Positions 51,854-61,060 of a stretch of 64,000 nucleotides of DNA are shown in pieces. The DNA is taken from assembly GCA_028285005.1 (NCBI GenBank), contig JANQQP010000006.1, positions 1-64,000 of the forward strand, given 5' to 3'. The position numbers were made by a program, and so were the translations under genes. How positions within the stretch are numbered: the first letter of the stretch is position 1; each line of letters starts with the position of its first letter. A model generated the notes under the pieces. The model made no database searches, was not told where the DNA came from, and saw nothing but the letters and a program-made list of their open reading frames with translations. Source of the stretch: Dehalococcoidia bacterium (GTDB taxonomy: Bacteria; Chloroflexota; Dehalococcoidia; Lucifugimonadales; Lucifugimonadaceae).

Positions 51854-52791
51854 CCTCATTTCCCGGGGCACAACCTGAGTCTGGCACGTCCGCACGCGAA
51901 GGCAGAGTATTCGACCTTGGCTATCGGACCTACGAAGGACCGCGAGAAGGCCGGAACCGGGCACGGCTGGCTGTCTACATCGACGGTCTACGCATCGCTC
52001 TCGGTCTTGGACGAGGCGGAAGGGCGAAGATCCTGCCGTGGCTGTTCGTTGCGGTAGCGATCGGCATCGGACTCATATTTGCGCTCATCGCAGGCGCCGT
52101 CGACCGTGTAGCCGGGGCTGGAGCTGCCGAAGCGGCCGATCTTCCCAGCCATGCCGACTACTACACCGGAGCAGGGGTTCTGCTCTTCCTGTTCGCGGCG
52201 GTCGTGGGGCCAGAGCTACTTTGCCCGGACCGGCACAACGGCGTAATCAACCTCTATCTGGTCCGGCCAATCACATCGGTCGATTACGTGGCTGCCCGTT
52301 TCCTGGCATTCCTCACGGTCATGCTCGTCGTAGCGTGGTTGCCGCAGATCGTGCTGCTGGCGGGCCTCGCGTTCGGTGCTCCACAGCCCGGCGACTACCT
52401 CACAGACAACTGGACTGACATACCGAAGTTCCTGGGCGCCGGGGCGGCGCTGGCTGTCTATACGACCAGCATGGGCCTCGCCGTTGCCGCTTTCACTACG
52501 AGACGTGGATACGCGTCAGTCGGTCTAGTCGGCCTGTTCATCATCACGCAGTTCGCGGCCGGGATCATTGGGGAGGAAGTCGAGGGTGCAACGGGTGAAT
52601 GGCTCTCGCTCATTAGCCTCTCCGACATTCCGATGCATATCAACGAGTTGATTTTCGAAACCGACGATAGCCTCGGTGGCGGCTTTGCGGCCGGGAATCT
52701 GCCTACTGGCGTGCGAATCGGCGCATTCTTCGCCTTCACAGCAGCGCCAATCCTGGTCCTCTGGTACAGGTACCGGAGCCTGACGGTATGA
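51850..52791 (+). CDS. ABC-2-type permease (first)
   Basis: A 313-residue membrane protein with about six helices: about 55-80 (LFVAVAIGIGLIFALIAGAV), then near 115, 155, 200, 225 and 290. An external loop near 95-110 follows the first helix. It starts inside the stop of the upstream ATPase (ATGA) and overlaps the next ATPase by four bases (52788-52791), so it is translated in step with both. Substrate unknown. Confidence 0.85.
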   Translation: MTSFPGAQPESGTSAREGRVFDLGYRTYEGPREGRNRARLAVYIDGLRIALGLGRGGRAKILPWLFVAVAIGIGLIFALIAGAVDRVAGAGAAEAADLPSHADYYTGAGVLLFLFAAVVGPELLCPDRHNGVINLYLVRPITSVDYVAARFLAFLTVMLVVAWLPQIVLLAGLAFGAPQPGDYLTDNWTDIPKFLGAGAALAVYTTSMGLAVAAFTTRRGYASVGLVGLFIITQFAAGIIGEEVEGATGEWLSLISLSDIPMHINELIFETDDSLGGGFAAGNLPTGVRIGAFFAFTAAPILVLWYRYRSLTV

Positions 52792-53744
52792 CCATGACTC
52801 AATCATCAGAAACGTCTACATCAAGCGGCGTTGAGCCGGTGATCAAAGTGGATGGCGTTTCCCGCTGGTTCGGAAATGTTGTCTCGGTGAGTGATGTCTC
52901 ATTCGAGGTATATCCCGGGATCACAGGCCTGCTCGGTCCCAACGGAGCAGGCAAAACCACTCTGTTAAGGATGATCACGGGATTGGCGTCTCCATCTGAG
53001 GGCACAGTTCTGACGTTCGGCGAGCCGGTGCGTGACAACCCTGAGCTCTACCGTCGGATCGGCGTCATGTCGGAGCATGAGGCTGTCTACAACTTCCTGA
53101 CCGGCCGGGAGTTCGTCGAGTTTGCTGCTCGGATCCGGGGAGTCGCGGATGTCAGGAACGCAGCGGCCGAGGCGATCGAGAACGTTGGACTGGGTTTCGC
53201 TGCGGACCGGAAGATGACCGGATACTCCCGCGGCATGAAGCAGCGGATGAGACTGGCTGCCACGATCGTTCACGACCCTGAGTTGCTGATACTGGATGAG
53301 CCGCTGAACGGCGCTGACCCTCGACAGCGCGTGCATTTCCAGAACCTTCTCAGGGGACTGGCAGATCAGGGGCGAACCATCTTCGTGTCGTCGCACATCC
53401 TTGAAGAGGTAGAAGCGCTCGCCGACCGGGTGTTACTCATCGTCAACGGCAAGCTCGCTGCGTCAGGCGACTATCGCTCGATCAGGGCGGCGCTTAACGA
53501 ACGCCCGTATCACGTCAGAATCGTGTGCAGCGACCCGAGAACGCTGGCCTCTGGTCTTGTGAAGTTGGATGAGGTTGATGCGGTCAACATCGACCCTGAT
53601 GGCGCATTGATCGCTCAGAGTCGGAATGTCCTTGCGCTGCAGATGGCGTTGCCGAAGCTTTCACTCGAATCGAATGTCCGGCTACTACGAGTGGAGCCAT
53701 TGGACGACTCGCTTGAAAGCGTATTCAGCTACCTGGTGGGCTAG
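52788..53744 (+). CDS. ABC transporter ATP-binding protein (exporter unit, second)
   Basis: A 318-residue ATPase paralogous to the one at 50912. Walker A is GPNGAGKTT, the signature YSRGMKQ and Walker B LLILDEPLNGADP (with Asn-Gly-Ala where relatives have T-x-G-L). It also has a C-terminal extension. Its permease partner is the gene at 53758. The two ATPases may form a heterodimer or serve separate permeases. Confidence 0.92.
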   Translation: MTMTQSSETSTSSGVEPVIKVDGVSRWFGNVVSVSDVSFEVYPGITGLLGPNGAGKTTLLRMITGLASPSEGTVLTFGEPVRDNPELYRRIGVMSEHEAVYNFLTGREFVEFAARIRGVADVRNAAAEAIENVGLGFAADRKMTGYSRGMKQRMRLAATIVHDPELLILDEPLNGADPRQRVHFQNLLRGLADQGRTIFVSSHILEEVEALADRVLLIVNGKLAASGDYRSIRAALNERPYHVRIVCSDPRTLASGLVKLDEVDAVNIDPDGALIAQSRNVLALQMALPKLSLESNVRLLRVEPLDDSLESVFSYLVG

Positions 53745-53757
53745 TGAGAACTAATCA

Positions 53758-54474
53758 GTGAATCCTCTCTATGTCATATCGCTTCGGCAACTGACAGGTC
53801 GGCCTCGACTCATCATCATCGGCCTGCTCGCAGTTGTACCGGTGCTGATGGGTGTCGCCGTAAGCCTCAACGATGGCCAGAGTTCGGATGACCTGGACGA
53901 GACCCTGATCGCCCTTCTCTTTGGGGCCGCTGTGCTGCCGATCATCGCGCTAACAGTTTCGACGGCGGCTTTAGGCAACGATCTGGAGGACCGGACGCTT
54001 AGCAATCTGACGCTCACCCCGATAGCGAGATGGGGAATCATCCTTCCGAAGCTGGCCGCGGCAGTGACGATTGCTGCGCCGCCGGTGCTGATCAGCGCAG
54101 TCGTCAGCGTATCGCTGGCGTACGACGGCGATTCACAGGCCATTGCCAGTGTCGTAATTGGGATGGTGCTCGCGATACTAGCCTACTCAGCGGTCTTCCT
54201 CTGGCTCGGACTGGCGACTGGCAGGGCGCTCGGCTACGGCCTGATGTACATCTTCCTCTGGGAGTTCTTGTTTACCGGATTCGTATCCGGAGTGCGGTTC
54301 TTGAGCATTCGCGCTTACATGATTGGCGTAATCAGAGGAGTGGACGATGAGAGGTTCGCAGAGGACGCGAACCAGGTGATTAGTCTGCCTGTCTCGCTGA
54401 TAGTGCTGGCAGCGATCATAGTCATCTTCACCGCTCTTGCCATCAGACGGCTCCGCACCATGGACGTGCCCTGA
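53758..54474 (+). CDS. ABC-2-type permease (second)
   Basis: A 238-residue membrane protein of the ABC-2 type with about six helices: 20-40, 60-80, 105-130, 140-160, 170-185 and 210-230. It starts at GTG 53758, 13 bases after the second ATPase. It is the last gene of the exporter operon. It is clearly different from the first permease, so the system is an asymmetric two-ATPase, two-permease exporter. Confidence 0.83.
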   Translation: MNPLYVISLRQLTGRPRLIIIGLLAVVPVLMGVAVSLNDGQSSDDLDETLIALLFGAAVLPIIALTVSTAALGNDLEDRTLSNLTLTPIARWGIILPKLAAAVTIAAPPVLISAVVSVSLAYDGDSQAIASVVIGMVLAILAYSAVFLWLGLATGRALGYGLMYIFLWEFLFTGFVSGVRFLSIRAYMIGVIRGVDDERFAEDANQVISLPVSLIVLAAIIVIFTALAIRRLRTMDVP

Positions 54475-54667
54475 TCACAAGGGCCCCGGTGGTCGCGAAC
54501 CGGTCGCGGTTCAAGTTCGTTGGCTTCTCACTGTGGATGCTACCTATTCGTTACTGTTGCGTTCCCAGTGTGTTCAAGTTGTACTCAGTGCACACTTGCT
54601 CAGTGGGGGAGCGAATGTCCAGTGCTGCGCGTGCGGACTGCTGGCGTACGTAGAGAGGTCTCAGATC

Positions 54668-55162
54668 ATGGCCGACAACCAGTCAACAATTGCTGAACGC
54701 CAACTCGTCGTATTTGACCTGAACGAGGAAGCCTACGGCGTAGATATCGGCGCCGTTCGGGAAATCATCCGGATGCAGGAAATCACCCGTGTTCCGCGAG
54801 CACCGCAGTTCATCGAAGGTGTCATCAACCTTCGGGGCAAGGTGATCCCTGTTGTGGATCTCCGAACAAGGTTTTCTATGCCCACTGCCGAGAGGACAGA
54901 CGAGCACCGAATCGTCGTCGTCGACGTGGTCGGCCAGGACATCGGCATGGTCGTGGACGCCGTGACCGAGGTGAGCCGGGTGTCCGAGGCTTCTATCGAG
55001 CCTCCGTCGACCGTCATTACGACAGATGACTCCGACTACCTGACGGGTATCGTCAAGACCGACGAGAAGCTAATCATCCTTCTCGATATCGCCAAGGTGA
55101 TCTCTGCTGATGAAGCGGGCCGAGTCGCCGAGCTGGCAGATTCGGTCGAGGCAGCTGCTTAG
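54668..55162 (+). CDS. cheW: CheW-like adaptor protein
   Basis: A 164-residue chemotaxis adaptor: LVVFDLNEEAYGVDIGAVREIIRM, PQFIEGVINLRGKVIPVVDLR and IVVVDVVGQDIGMVVDAV are the CheW SH3-like halves, with a YLTGIVKTDEKLIILLD end. CheW links receptors to the kinase CheA, but no cheA, receptor or flagellar gene is in the window, so it may serve a distant system. ATG 54668 follows a GAGAGG; the frame upstream to 54437 overlaps the permease end and is not CheW-like. A strong hairpin follows the gene. Confidence 0.92.
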   Translation: MADNQSTIAERQLVVFDLNEEAYGVDIGAVREIIRMQEITRVPRAPQFIEGVINLRGKVIPVVDLRTRFSMPTAERTDEHRIVVVDVVGQDIGMVVDAVTEVSRVSEASIEPPSTVITTDDSDYLTGIVKTDEKLIILLDIAKVISADEAGRVAELADSVEAAA

Positions 55163-55183
55163 GCGGATTCTCAAGTTAGACAC

Positions 55184-55218
55184 ATAGGCCCGGGCACTTT
55201 CACAGTGCCCGGGCCTAT
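55184..55218. terminator. Perfect 15-bp hairpin, bidirectional terminator
   Basis: Bases 55184-55198 pair exactly with 55204-55218 around a five-base loop. It lies 22 bases after cheW and 24 bases before the converging ABM gene, with short T-containing tails on both sides. It probably stops transcription from both genes. Confidence 0.82.
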
Positions 55219-55241
55219 TGATTTCTAGCGGTCTGGTGTTT

Positions 55242-55952
55242 CTACCAGGCAGGCTTGCCTGAACTCCAGCTCCAGTTGTCCGGTGGCCAGATGTTCCGCC
55301 CTACTCGACGGCCAGTGCTGGCGTCACGCCGTGGCTCGTCGTACCAGTCTTTAACTGTGGCCTGCCATTTCTGGATATGCGGAGTGCCGCGGTGGTAGTC
55401 GAACGCGGCCGGGTTGGCGTACACCTCGTACAGGTACAGCTCAGCCGGGTCGTTGATGTTCTGGTAAACGTCAAACCTCAGGCATCCGGGCTCCTCGTGC
55501 GTGGAGCCGATACCGTCGAGCGCTACCGCCTCTATGAAGCGGTTGACATGCTCTTGCTGGACATACTGTGGCGCCGAAATCACGTGCAGAGAGCTATTCG
55601 AGAAGTAGGCGTCACCAACTGCGCCTTCAGCCCGCATCGAATCCCAGCTGGCGTCGCCTCGAGGGTAGACAGGTCGGCAGAACGACACTTCCACTTCGCC
55701 ATCGAACATGTCCTTGACCTGTGCGTCCCACTCTTTGAAGTGCGGATAGGTCTTGTGGGCCTCGAAAGCAGCTTCGTCGTTGTAGACCTCGGTAAACCCG
55801 AAGAGCGTGGGGTCGTCGGCATCCTGGATGATGTCGAACCTGCGGCATCCCGGCTCGTTTCGAACAGAGCCTTCGGCATCTCCGATCGACGCCTGAATGA
55901 AGTCGTCTATCCTGTCTTCCTTCACCTTGATGCGCACCATCAGGATGTACAT
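55242..55952 (-). CDS. Tandem ABM-domain protein (antibiotic biosynthesis monooxygenase-like)
   Basis: A 236-residue protein with two ABM/dimeric alpha-beta barrel copies. Copy one (about 1-95) shows IDDFIQASIGDAEGSVRNEPGCRRFDIIQDADDP (within positions about 15-49) and LFGFTEVYNDEAAFEAH. Copy two (about 120-215) shows VNRFIEAVALD...EEPGCLRFDVYQN, ELYLYEVYANPAAFDYH and THIQKW-like. The single-copy domain usually dimerises, so this chain may form an internal dimer. Relatives include quinol monooxygenases and LsrG-like isomerases. ATG 55952 is preceded by GGAGA; the upstream frame is not family-like. Confidence 0.85.
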   Translation of the reverse strand: MYILMVRIKVKEDRIDDFIQASIGDAEGSVRNEPGCRRFDIIQDADDPTLFGFTEVYNDEAAFEAHKTYPHFKEWDAQVKDMFDGEVEVSFCRPVYPRGDASWDSMRAEGAVGDAYFSNSSLHVISAPQYVQQEHVNRFIEAVALDGIGSTHEEPGCLRFDVYQNINDPAELYLYEVYANPAAFDYHRGTPHIQKWQATVKDWYDEPRRDASTGRRVGRNIWPPDNWSWSSGKPAW

Positions 55953-56088
55953 TGGCAATCTCCAGTTGAAAAGGGGTCCGTCCCGGTCGGTTGAGAAGCT
56001 GCCGACACCGGCGGCGGCAGTATACAGGCCTATTGCTTTTGGGCGCATGTTGACCAAGTGTTGAGGAGCCTGGAGCCGTGCGATCCGA

Positions 56089-57114
56089 ATGAGAAGAGAC
56101 GCGCAGAAAGATCAACTTAGCGCTGTACTTACGGGCATGGTCGGGTTGATAGAGATCGAGCGGATACGGACCGATATCGAACGTCTATGTAAGGCACCGC
56201 GTCACTCTGGCACAGACAGCGAGTCTCATAAAAGAGCGGCGGAGTATGTGGCTGAGCAGCTAGGCGCCGCTGGCTGTGAGGTGGAGAGGCAGGAGTTCAC
56301 TATCCCGGCCGAGCCCGATCCGAGGCCGGGCCTCAATGTCGTAGCGACGCTTCCCAAGTCGCGTTCGAGCGGTGATTCACCGGCGGTGGCGAAACCGTCC
56401 GTGCTAGTCGGCGCGCACTACGACACGGTACCGGGCTCGCCGGGAGCGGACGACAACGCAAGTGGTGTGGCGGTGATGCTGGAGTGCTCACGTGTGCTGG
56501 CGAAGATCGACCGCAATCGTCCCGTGATATTTGCTGCGTTCGACGCCGAGGAGAGGCAGCCAGAGGTCGGGTTGCACGGGTCTGAGGCCTACGTGCGCAG
56601 CCTGAAGGCGTCAGACAGCGGCCCGACGGTATCTGAGGCTTACATCCTTGAGATGGTCGGCTACTCGGCTCCTGAGGGCGCTCAGCAGGTGCCACAGGGC
56701 CTTCAGCTTGTGTTCCCTAGGGCTTTCGACCAGCTTGCCGCCGCACAGTTCGCCGGGGATTCAGTCGTCGTCGTTTCGGACTGGCGGAGTCGTAGGATTT
56801 CACGGGCGCTGGAGGAGGCCAGTCGTTCAATCGGTGGCACCCCAATATTGCCCGTTGAGGTTCCAAGGTGGATGCCGGTGCCTCACAACTTGAAGCGTTC
56901 CGACCATGCCCCGTTCTGGGAGGCAAAGGTCCCGGCTGTGATGATCGGCGATACGGCGAACTTCAGGAACCCGAACTATCACACTCCGACTGACACGCCG
57001 GACACACTCGACTACAGCTTCATCGAAAGCGTCGCCAGAACGGTGATAGCGACGGTCGCCAGAGCGGCGGTCACGACTACACCGGTCCGCAAGCCCCGGG
57101 TCCGGTTGCGCTAG
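56089..57114 (+). CDS. M28-family zinc aminopeptidase
   Basis: A 341-residue peptidase of clan MH. Zinc ligands fit GAHYDTVPGSPGADDNASG (His, Asp), FDAEE (Glu pair, one catalytic), and the late His in NYHTPTDTPDTLDY, where the Thr-Pro-x-Asp-Thr motif is typical of M28. No signal peptide is evident, so it is probably cytoplasmic. ATG 56089 or 56137 (MVGLIEIE) are both possible starts with no strong ribosome site. Its stop overlaps the stop of the membrane protein on the other strand by four bases. Confidence 0.85.
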   Translation: MRRDAQKDQLSAVLTGMVGLIEIERIRTDIERLCKAPRHSGTDSESHKRAAEYVAEQLGAAGCEVERQEFTIPAEPDPRPGLNVVATLPKSRSSGDSPAVAKPSVLVGAHYDTVPGSPGADDNASGVAVMLECSRVLAKIDRNRPVIFAAFDAEERQPEVGLHGSEAYVRSLKASDSGPTVSEAYILEMVGYSAPEGAQQVPQGLQLVFPRAFDQLAAAQFAGDSVVVVSDWRSRRISRALEEASRSIGGTPILPVEVPRWMPVPHNLKRSDHAPFWEAKVPAVMIGDTANFRNPNYHTPTDTPDTLDYSFIESVARTVIATVARAAVTTTPVRKPRVRLR

Positions 57115-59168
57115 GCCGCCTCGTCAGGCTTGGAGACACCTGGCTGCCGGGTTGGAGCATCCTCGCCGAACTCGTCATCACTCGACGGACTGTCGGCTAC
57201 GTCTGTCTGGCTGTCCGGTTCTGGACCACGTGGGAAGCTCCGACTGAAGGGCGAACTCCCACCTGGGCCTCCAAGCGACTCTGGAAGCAGATGCCTGTAC
57301 TTCGGGTAGAAGAAGCCGACGGCAAACAGCACGATGCCTGCGACGGCCCATGGCACGGCTGACATCGCCAGACCGGATATCCACGCGCTGCCTACTCTCT
57401 CAGCCATGTTCCGGAACTCGTCTCCGTACACGAGCGCTGAAAGTGCAGGGAAGTCGGCCCGCGTCTCGAGACTGAGCGCATCCTCGGGAACCTCGAAGTT
57501 CCTGTACGAGGTGGTTGAGGCCCAGCCGATCTGTATCGATGCGAAGAAGATAACTGCCACGATGGCCACCGGCGCGCCCGCCCACTTAGCCCGCCCCGTC
57601 CAGTTACGTCCACCTATCAGGACAACGATTGCAAGCAGGAGTATCGCCGGCAGGAAGATGATCCATCGGAATGTCCAGCCAAGGCTGATGTAGTCGCGGA
57701 TCTCGTCGAACCGGGTGAGTTGGGCGGCATCCATCCGGTCGGTAATCTCGGTCTCGTCGAAGACTATGCCCGCACGCACGATGTCCAGGAACTCTTCGGC
57801 ATCAGCTATCGACTGCGGGTCGTCACCACCTGCGAGCTGGTTGATGATGTCCTGCTCAGTGAATCCAACGCCATTGATGACCTGGTCCCGAAGGTTGTCC
57901 AGTGTGTCGAGGGAGTCTGCCCCGAGCTGGGCACGAAGGTCTGCGTCTGAGTAGGTGATCTCATCGGGAACGTTCGTCAGCACGAAGTTGCTGATCTCGT
58001 TGGAGATCACCGGGCGCATGACATTCACGACTTCCGATGAGTTCTCGGGCAGACATGTCGGGAACTGTCCGGCGAGAGCGCTGTTCAGCGCCTGTGTCGC
58101 CTGTACAGGGGTCTGACAGACCGGAGTTGCTGCCACCTGCTCATCGAGCTTGCGTATCGCCAGGTCGTCGAGTTCAGTGGCAGCGTCTGCTTTGCGCTCT
58201 TCAAGCTCAAGCGTGTATTCGAGGTTGTCAGTCGCTCCCACGAGCCAGGCCACGACCGCATCAATGATTCCGTCACCCTGTGCTCGCACCCAATCGGCCG
58301 GCGCGACGATCTCGACCGCCTCTTGAACATCCGACTCCGTGATTGCGATTCCAAAGGCCAGAACCGTGCTGTCCGCCACAAGAGAAGCGACTAGCGGGTC
58401 CACGACCTGCTCGAAGACCAGGGTGACCAGGGTGTCTTCGTCGTTCAGCTTGTCCTTCAGGACCTGGCCTGCGACAGGCACTCGGTCTCGGAAGGTGATG
58501 ACAACGTTGAGTTCGTCCTGAGTGCCGGCGAAATACGGCGCAGTCTGGTCCACGACCGAGAACAGGTTCGTCTCGATCCATTCTGGTGGCAGTATCCGCC
58601 TGGCAGCGTCTTCGGCCTCGTCAGGAGTGAGACTAATGCCGAACGCCTCGTTTGTGATGGAGTCGCTCAGATCGCGAACTGTAGGGACGAGAATGGTGGA
58701 TACGACCAGTTCGCCCAGTCCAATGCGTTCGGACGCCACTCGTACGGCTTCAGGCACTGAATCGATGCGGTCCGAGGTCTCAAGGTCGAGCTCAAAACTA
58801 TCGCTGCGGCCAGATGCATAAGGGATGATGCCGCCCAAGGCCTCTTCGACCTTGCGTTGCACATACTCACGCGGGAGTACGGTCTCAATGAACGCCTTTA
58901 GAGACGTCTGAGCACGCGCCGGGTCATCAAAGGCGAGAGTCTGAGCACCATCCAGCCCAGTTTCGATCGTGATACCCCGCGCCGTGATGTCGGCGAGCGC
59001 AGAATCAATAACCCGGTCGTAGGCGAAATCGTAGAGGTCGGCCCGGTTGATCACACCTGCGATCTCGTCCGGGTCACCGGCCGTGTTTACGACGCGGCTG
59101 ACCAGCAACGCCACAATGAACAGGACGGCGAACACAAGAGCGAACAGGACAGCAAATGCTGGGCGCAA
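57111..59168 (-). CDS. Membrane protein with three internal repeats, unknown family
   Basis: A 685-residue protein. One N-terminal helix (about 5-27) is followed by a long external region and three C-terminal helices (about 525-545, 555-575 and 615-640), then an acidic tail. The external part contains three related units ending in VLPREYVQRKVEEALGGIIP, ILPPEWIETNLFSVVDQTAP and VAPADWVRAQGDGIIDAVVA. Each is followed by a short acidic beta pair (for example SFELDLETSDR, LNVVITFRDR and LEYTLELEER). Cysteines are few. No catalytic site is apparent. It probably acts on the outside of the membrane. The start is TTG; the family is not one I can name. Confidence 0.7.
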   Translation of the reverse strand: MRPAFAVLFALVFAVLFIVALLVSRVVNTAGDPDEIAGVINRADLYDFAYDRVIDSALADITARGITIETGLDGAQTLAFDDPARAQTSLKAFIETVLPREYVQRKVEEALGGIIPYASGRSDSFELDLETSDRIDSVPEAVRVASERIGLGELVVSTILVPTVRDLSDSITNEAFGISLTPDEAEDAARRILPPEWIETNLFSVVDQTAPYFAGTQDELNVVITFRDRVPVAGQVLKDKLNDEDTLVTLVFEQVVDPLVASLVADSTVLAFGIAITESDVQEAVEIVAPADWVRAQGDGIIDAVVAWLVGATDNLEYTLELEERKADAATELDDLAIRKLDEQVAATPVCQTPVQATQALNSALAGQFPTCLPENSSEVVNVMRPVISNEISNFVLTNVPDEITYSDADLRAQLGADSLDTLDNLRDQVINGVGFTEQDIINQLAGGDDPQSIADAEEFLDIVRAGIVFDETEITDRMDAAQLTRFDEIRDYISLGWTFRWIIFLPAILLLAIVVLIGGRNWTGRAKWAGAPVAIVAVIFFASIQIGWASTTSYRNFEVPEDALSLETRADFPALSALVYGDEFRNMAERVGSAWISGLAMSAVPWAVAGIVLFAVGFFYPKYRHLLPESLGGPGGSSPFSRSFPRGPEPDSQTDVADSPSSDDEFGEDAPTRQPGVSKPDEAA

Positions 59169-59373
59169 CAGACTGCTCCGGCAGCGTACCTACCTACACG
59201 TTCTTCGAAGTGTGAAGCAGGCGTTGTACTGAAGCGTTACGGGAATGTCGAACCGAATACGGTGGGAACGACAGTTCCAGCGGCTGTTTTGCGCTGAGTT
59301 GTAGCTAACTTTGTCCTAAGTTCGTCTGAACCACCAGCATCGTGCCGATTGGCCCAGATTGAACGTCAACCGC

Positions 59374-60897
59374 TTAGTCGGCGCTCACAGGAGTCGGCCC
59401 ATCTTCTGGCTGCCTGTTCTCAGGGTTCGGTTGCGGCTTTTCGGCAGCCGGTTGGGTCACCAGTGCCGCTGCAAACGCTGCAACAACGAAGCCTGCGAGA
59501 ACGAAGAACGCGATGCGCCAGCCGTCGATAAACGCCTCACCCGCCGGACCATCCGCGCTGTCGGCCAGTTTGCTCAGTTCGACCTCTACTCCACGAGCTG
59601 CCATCACTCCGGCGATGATCGCGGTCGTGACGGCCTGACCAGTCACACTGCCCACATTCCGGACGAGGTTCAGGAAGGCGCTGACCGAACCGTAGTCCTT
59701 CCGGTCGATGACGCTGAGGGTCGCGTTCATGTTTGGCGCCATCCACGTGCCCATGCCCAGACCGTTGATGAACAGCACCGGCATGATGACCCAGATCGGT
59801 GTGTCGATGGTGAAGAATGCGAGCCCAATGCCGGTCACGAACAGCGTCCCGATGCCGATGAAGGTAAATACTCGAAAGCCGTAGCGGTCTGATAGCCGCC
59901 CGCTCATGAAACCGGCAATACCCATACCAAGCGCGCCGACAAACATGGTCAGACCGGCACTCAACTGGCTGATCCCGAGGAAGCTCTGCACGAAGACCGG
60001 CATCAGGAAGAACGTTGCGGAAGACCCGATAAACCCTAGAAAACGTGTGAGAGTAGAAAAGGCGAACGTCGAGTTCTGGAAGAACCTCAGGTTCATGATC
60101 GGGCTGCTGAACTTCAGCTCCCACCAGATGAGCGTTGCGAACAGGACGACCGTCAGCACAGCACCGCCGATGATCTGAAACGATCCCCAGTCAAAGCCGA
60201 ACGGATTGCTCACCGTCACGATCAGCAGGGATAGCGCAGCAGCAGAGAGAATCGCTCCCGGCCAGTCGTAAGGTTTGCGAGTCGTCTGCCTCGTCGAACC
60301 GATTCGGTCGTCGTCGAGGACACGTATGGCAAAGAAAATGGCGAGTGTGGTTGGTACGGCGAGGAAGATGAATAGCGAGCGCCAACCGAAGAATTCGAGC
60401 ATTGGCCCGGCGACGATGGGACCCGCGGTGGCGCCGAGAGCCACGGCAGTCGTCAGCATTCCCAGGCCCTTACCACGCTCGTTCGATGGAAACACGGCGG
60501 TGATGATCGCCATCACGACGGCCTGCCCCATCGCGCCACCGATGGCCATTACGACTCTCGCGCCGATCAACACGCCTAACGATGGAGCGGCTGCCGCCAG
60601 CACCGATCCAGCGACAAACAGGATCATGCCAATTATGTGAAACCGCTTGCGTCCTGTGAGGTCGGCAACTCGTCCCAGTGGCAGCATCACCGCGCTGACG
60701 GTCAACGAGCTGGCGATAGCAACCCAGGTGACGGCGCGGAGGGTTACCTCGAACTCATCTGCGATGGTGGAGAGCGCGAGAAAGGTGATGGAGAAGTCCA
60801 TCACCATCACAAATAGCGCCAGGCCAACCGTCCAGAACGCTTTCCACTTATAGTTGTCCGGCACGGCTTCGGCCTGAGTTGTGGCTTGAGACGTCAA
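59374..60897 (-). CDS. MFS exporter, DHA2 (EmrB/QacA) type
   Basis: A 507-residue transporter with about 14 helices. The early VMVMDFSITFLALSTI and the motif-A-like PLGRVADLTGRKRFH between helices 2 and 3 are typical; MGQAVVMAIITAVFPSNERG matches the motif-C/D region. DHA2 members are proton-coupled multidrug exporters. The C-terminal tail is charged. The start is TTG 60897, with a weak ribosome site. No regulator gene is adjacent. Confidence 0.9.
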   Translation of the reverse strand: MTSQATTQAEAVPDNYKWKAFWTVGLALFVMVMDFSITFLALSTIADEFEVTLRAVTWVAIASSLTVSAVMLPLGRVADLTGRKRFHIIGMILFVAGSVLAAAAPSLGVLIGARVVMAIGGAMGQAVVMAIITAVFPSNERGKGLGMLTTAVALGATAGPIVAGPMLEFFGWRSLFIFLAVPTTLAIFFAIRVLDDDRIGSTRQTTRKPYDWPGAILSAAALSLLIVTVSNPFGFDWGSFQIIGGAVLTVVLFATLIWWELKFSSPIMNLRFFQNSTFAFSTLTRFLGFIGSSATFFLMPVFVQSFLGISQLSAGLTMFVGALGMGIAGFMSGRLSDRYGFRVFTFIGIGTLFVTGIGLAFFTIDTPIWVIMPVLFINGLGMGTWMAPNMNATLSVIDRKDYGSVSAFLNLVRNVGSVTGQAVTTAIIAGVMAARGVEVELSKLADSADGPAGEAFIDGWRIAFFVLAGFVVAAFAAALVTQPAAEKPQPNPENRQPEDGPTPVSAD

Positions 60898-61060
60898 TTA
60901 GCGGCTTTCAAGGGTAGGGTTCAGAACCCGGAAGGTTAGATGAACGGCCCGCGATTATAGTTTCGGATTCGGCGATTAAGTGTCCATGGCCGTGATGATT
61001 CGCCCCTGAAAATATGCCAATTAATCGGTGGATGCGGAAATTAGCCCCAGATAGGAACGT

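Noticed and set aside
54437..54667. Upstream extension of CheW
   Set aside because: It overlaps the permease gene and is Cys-rich non-CheW sequence; ATG 54668 has a GAGAGG site.
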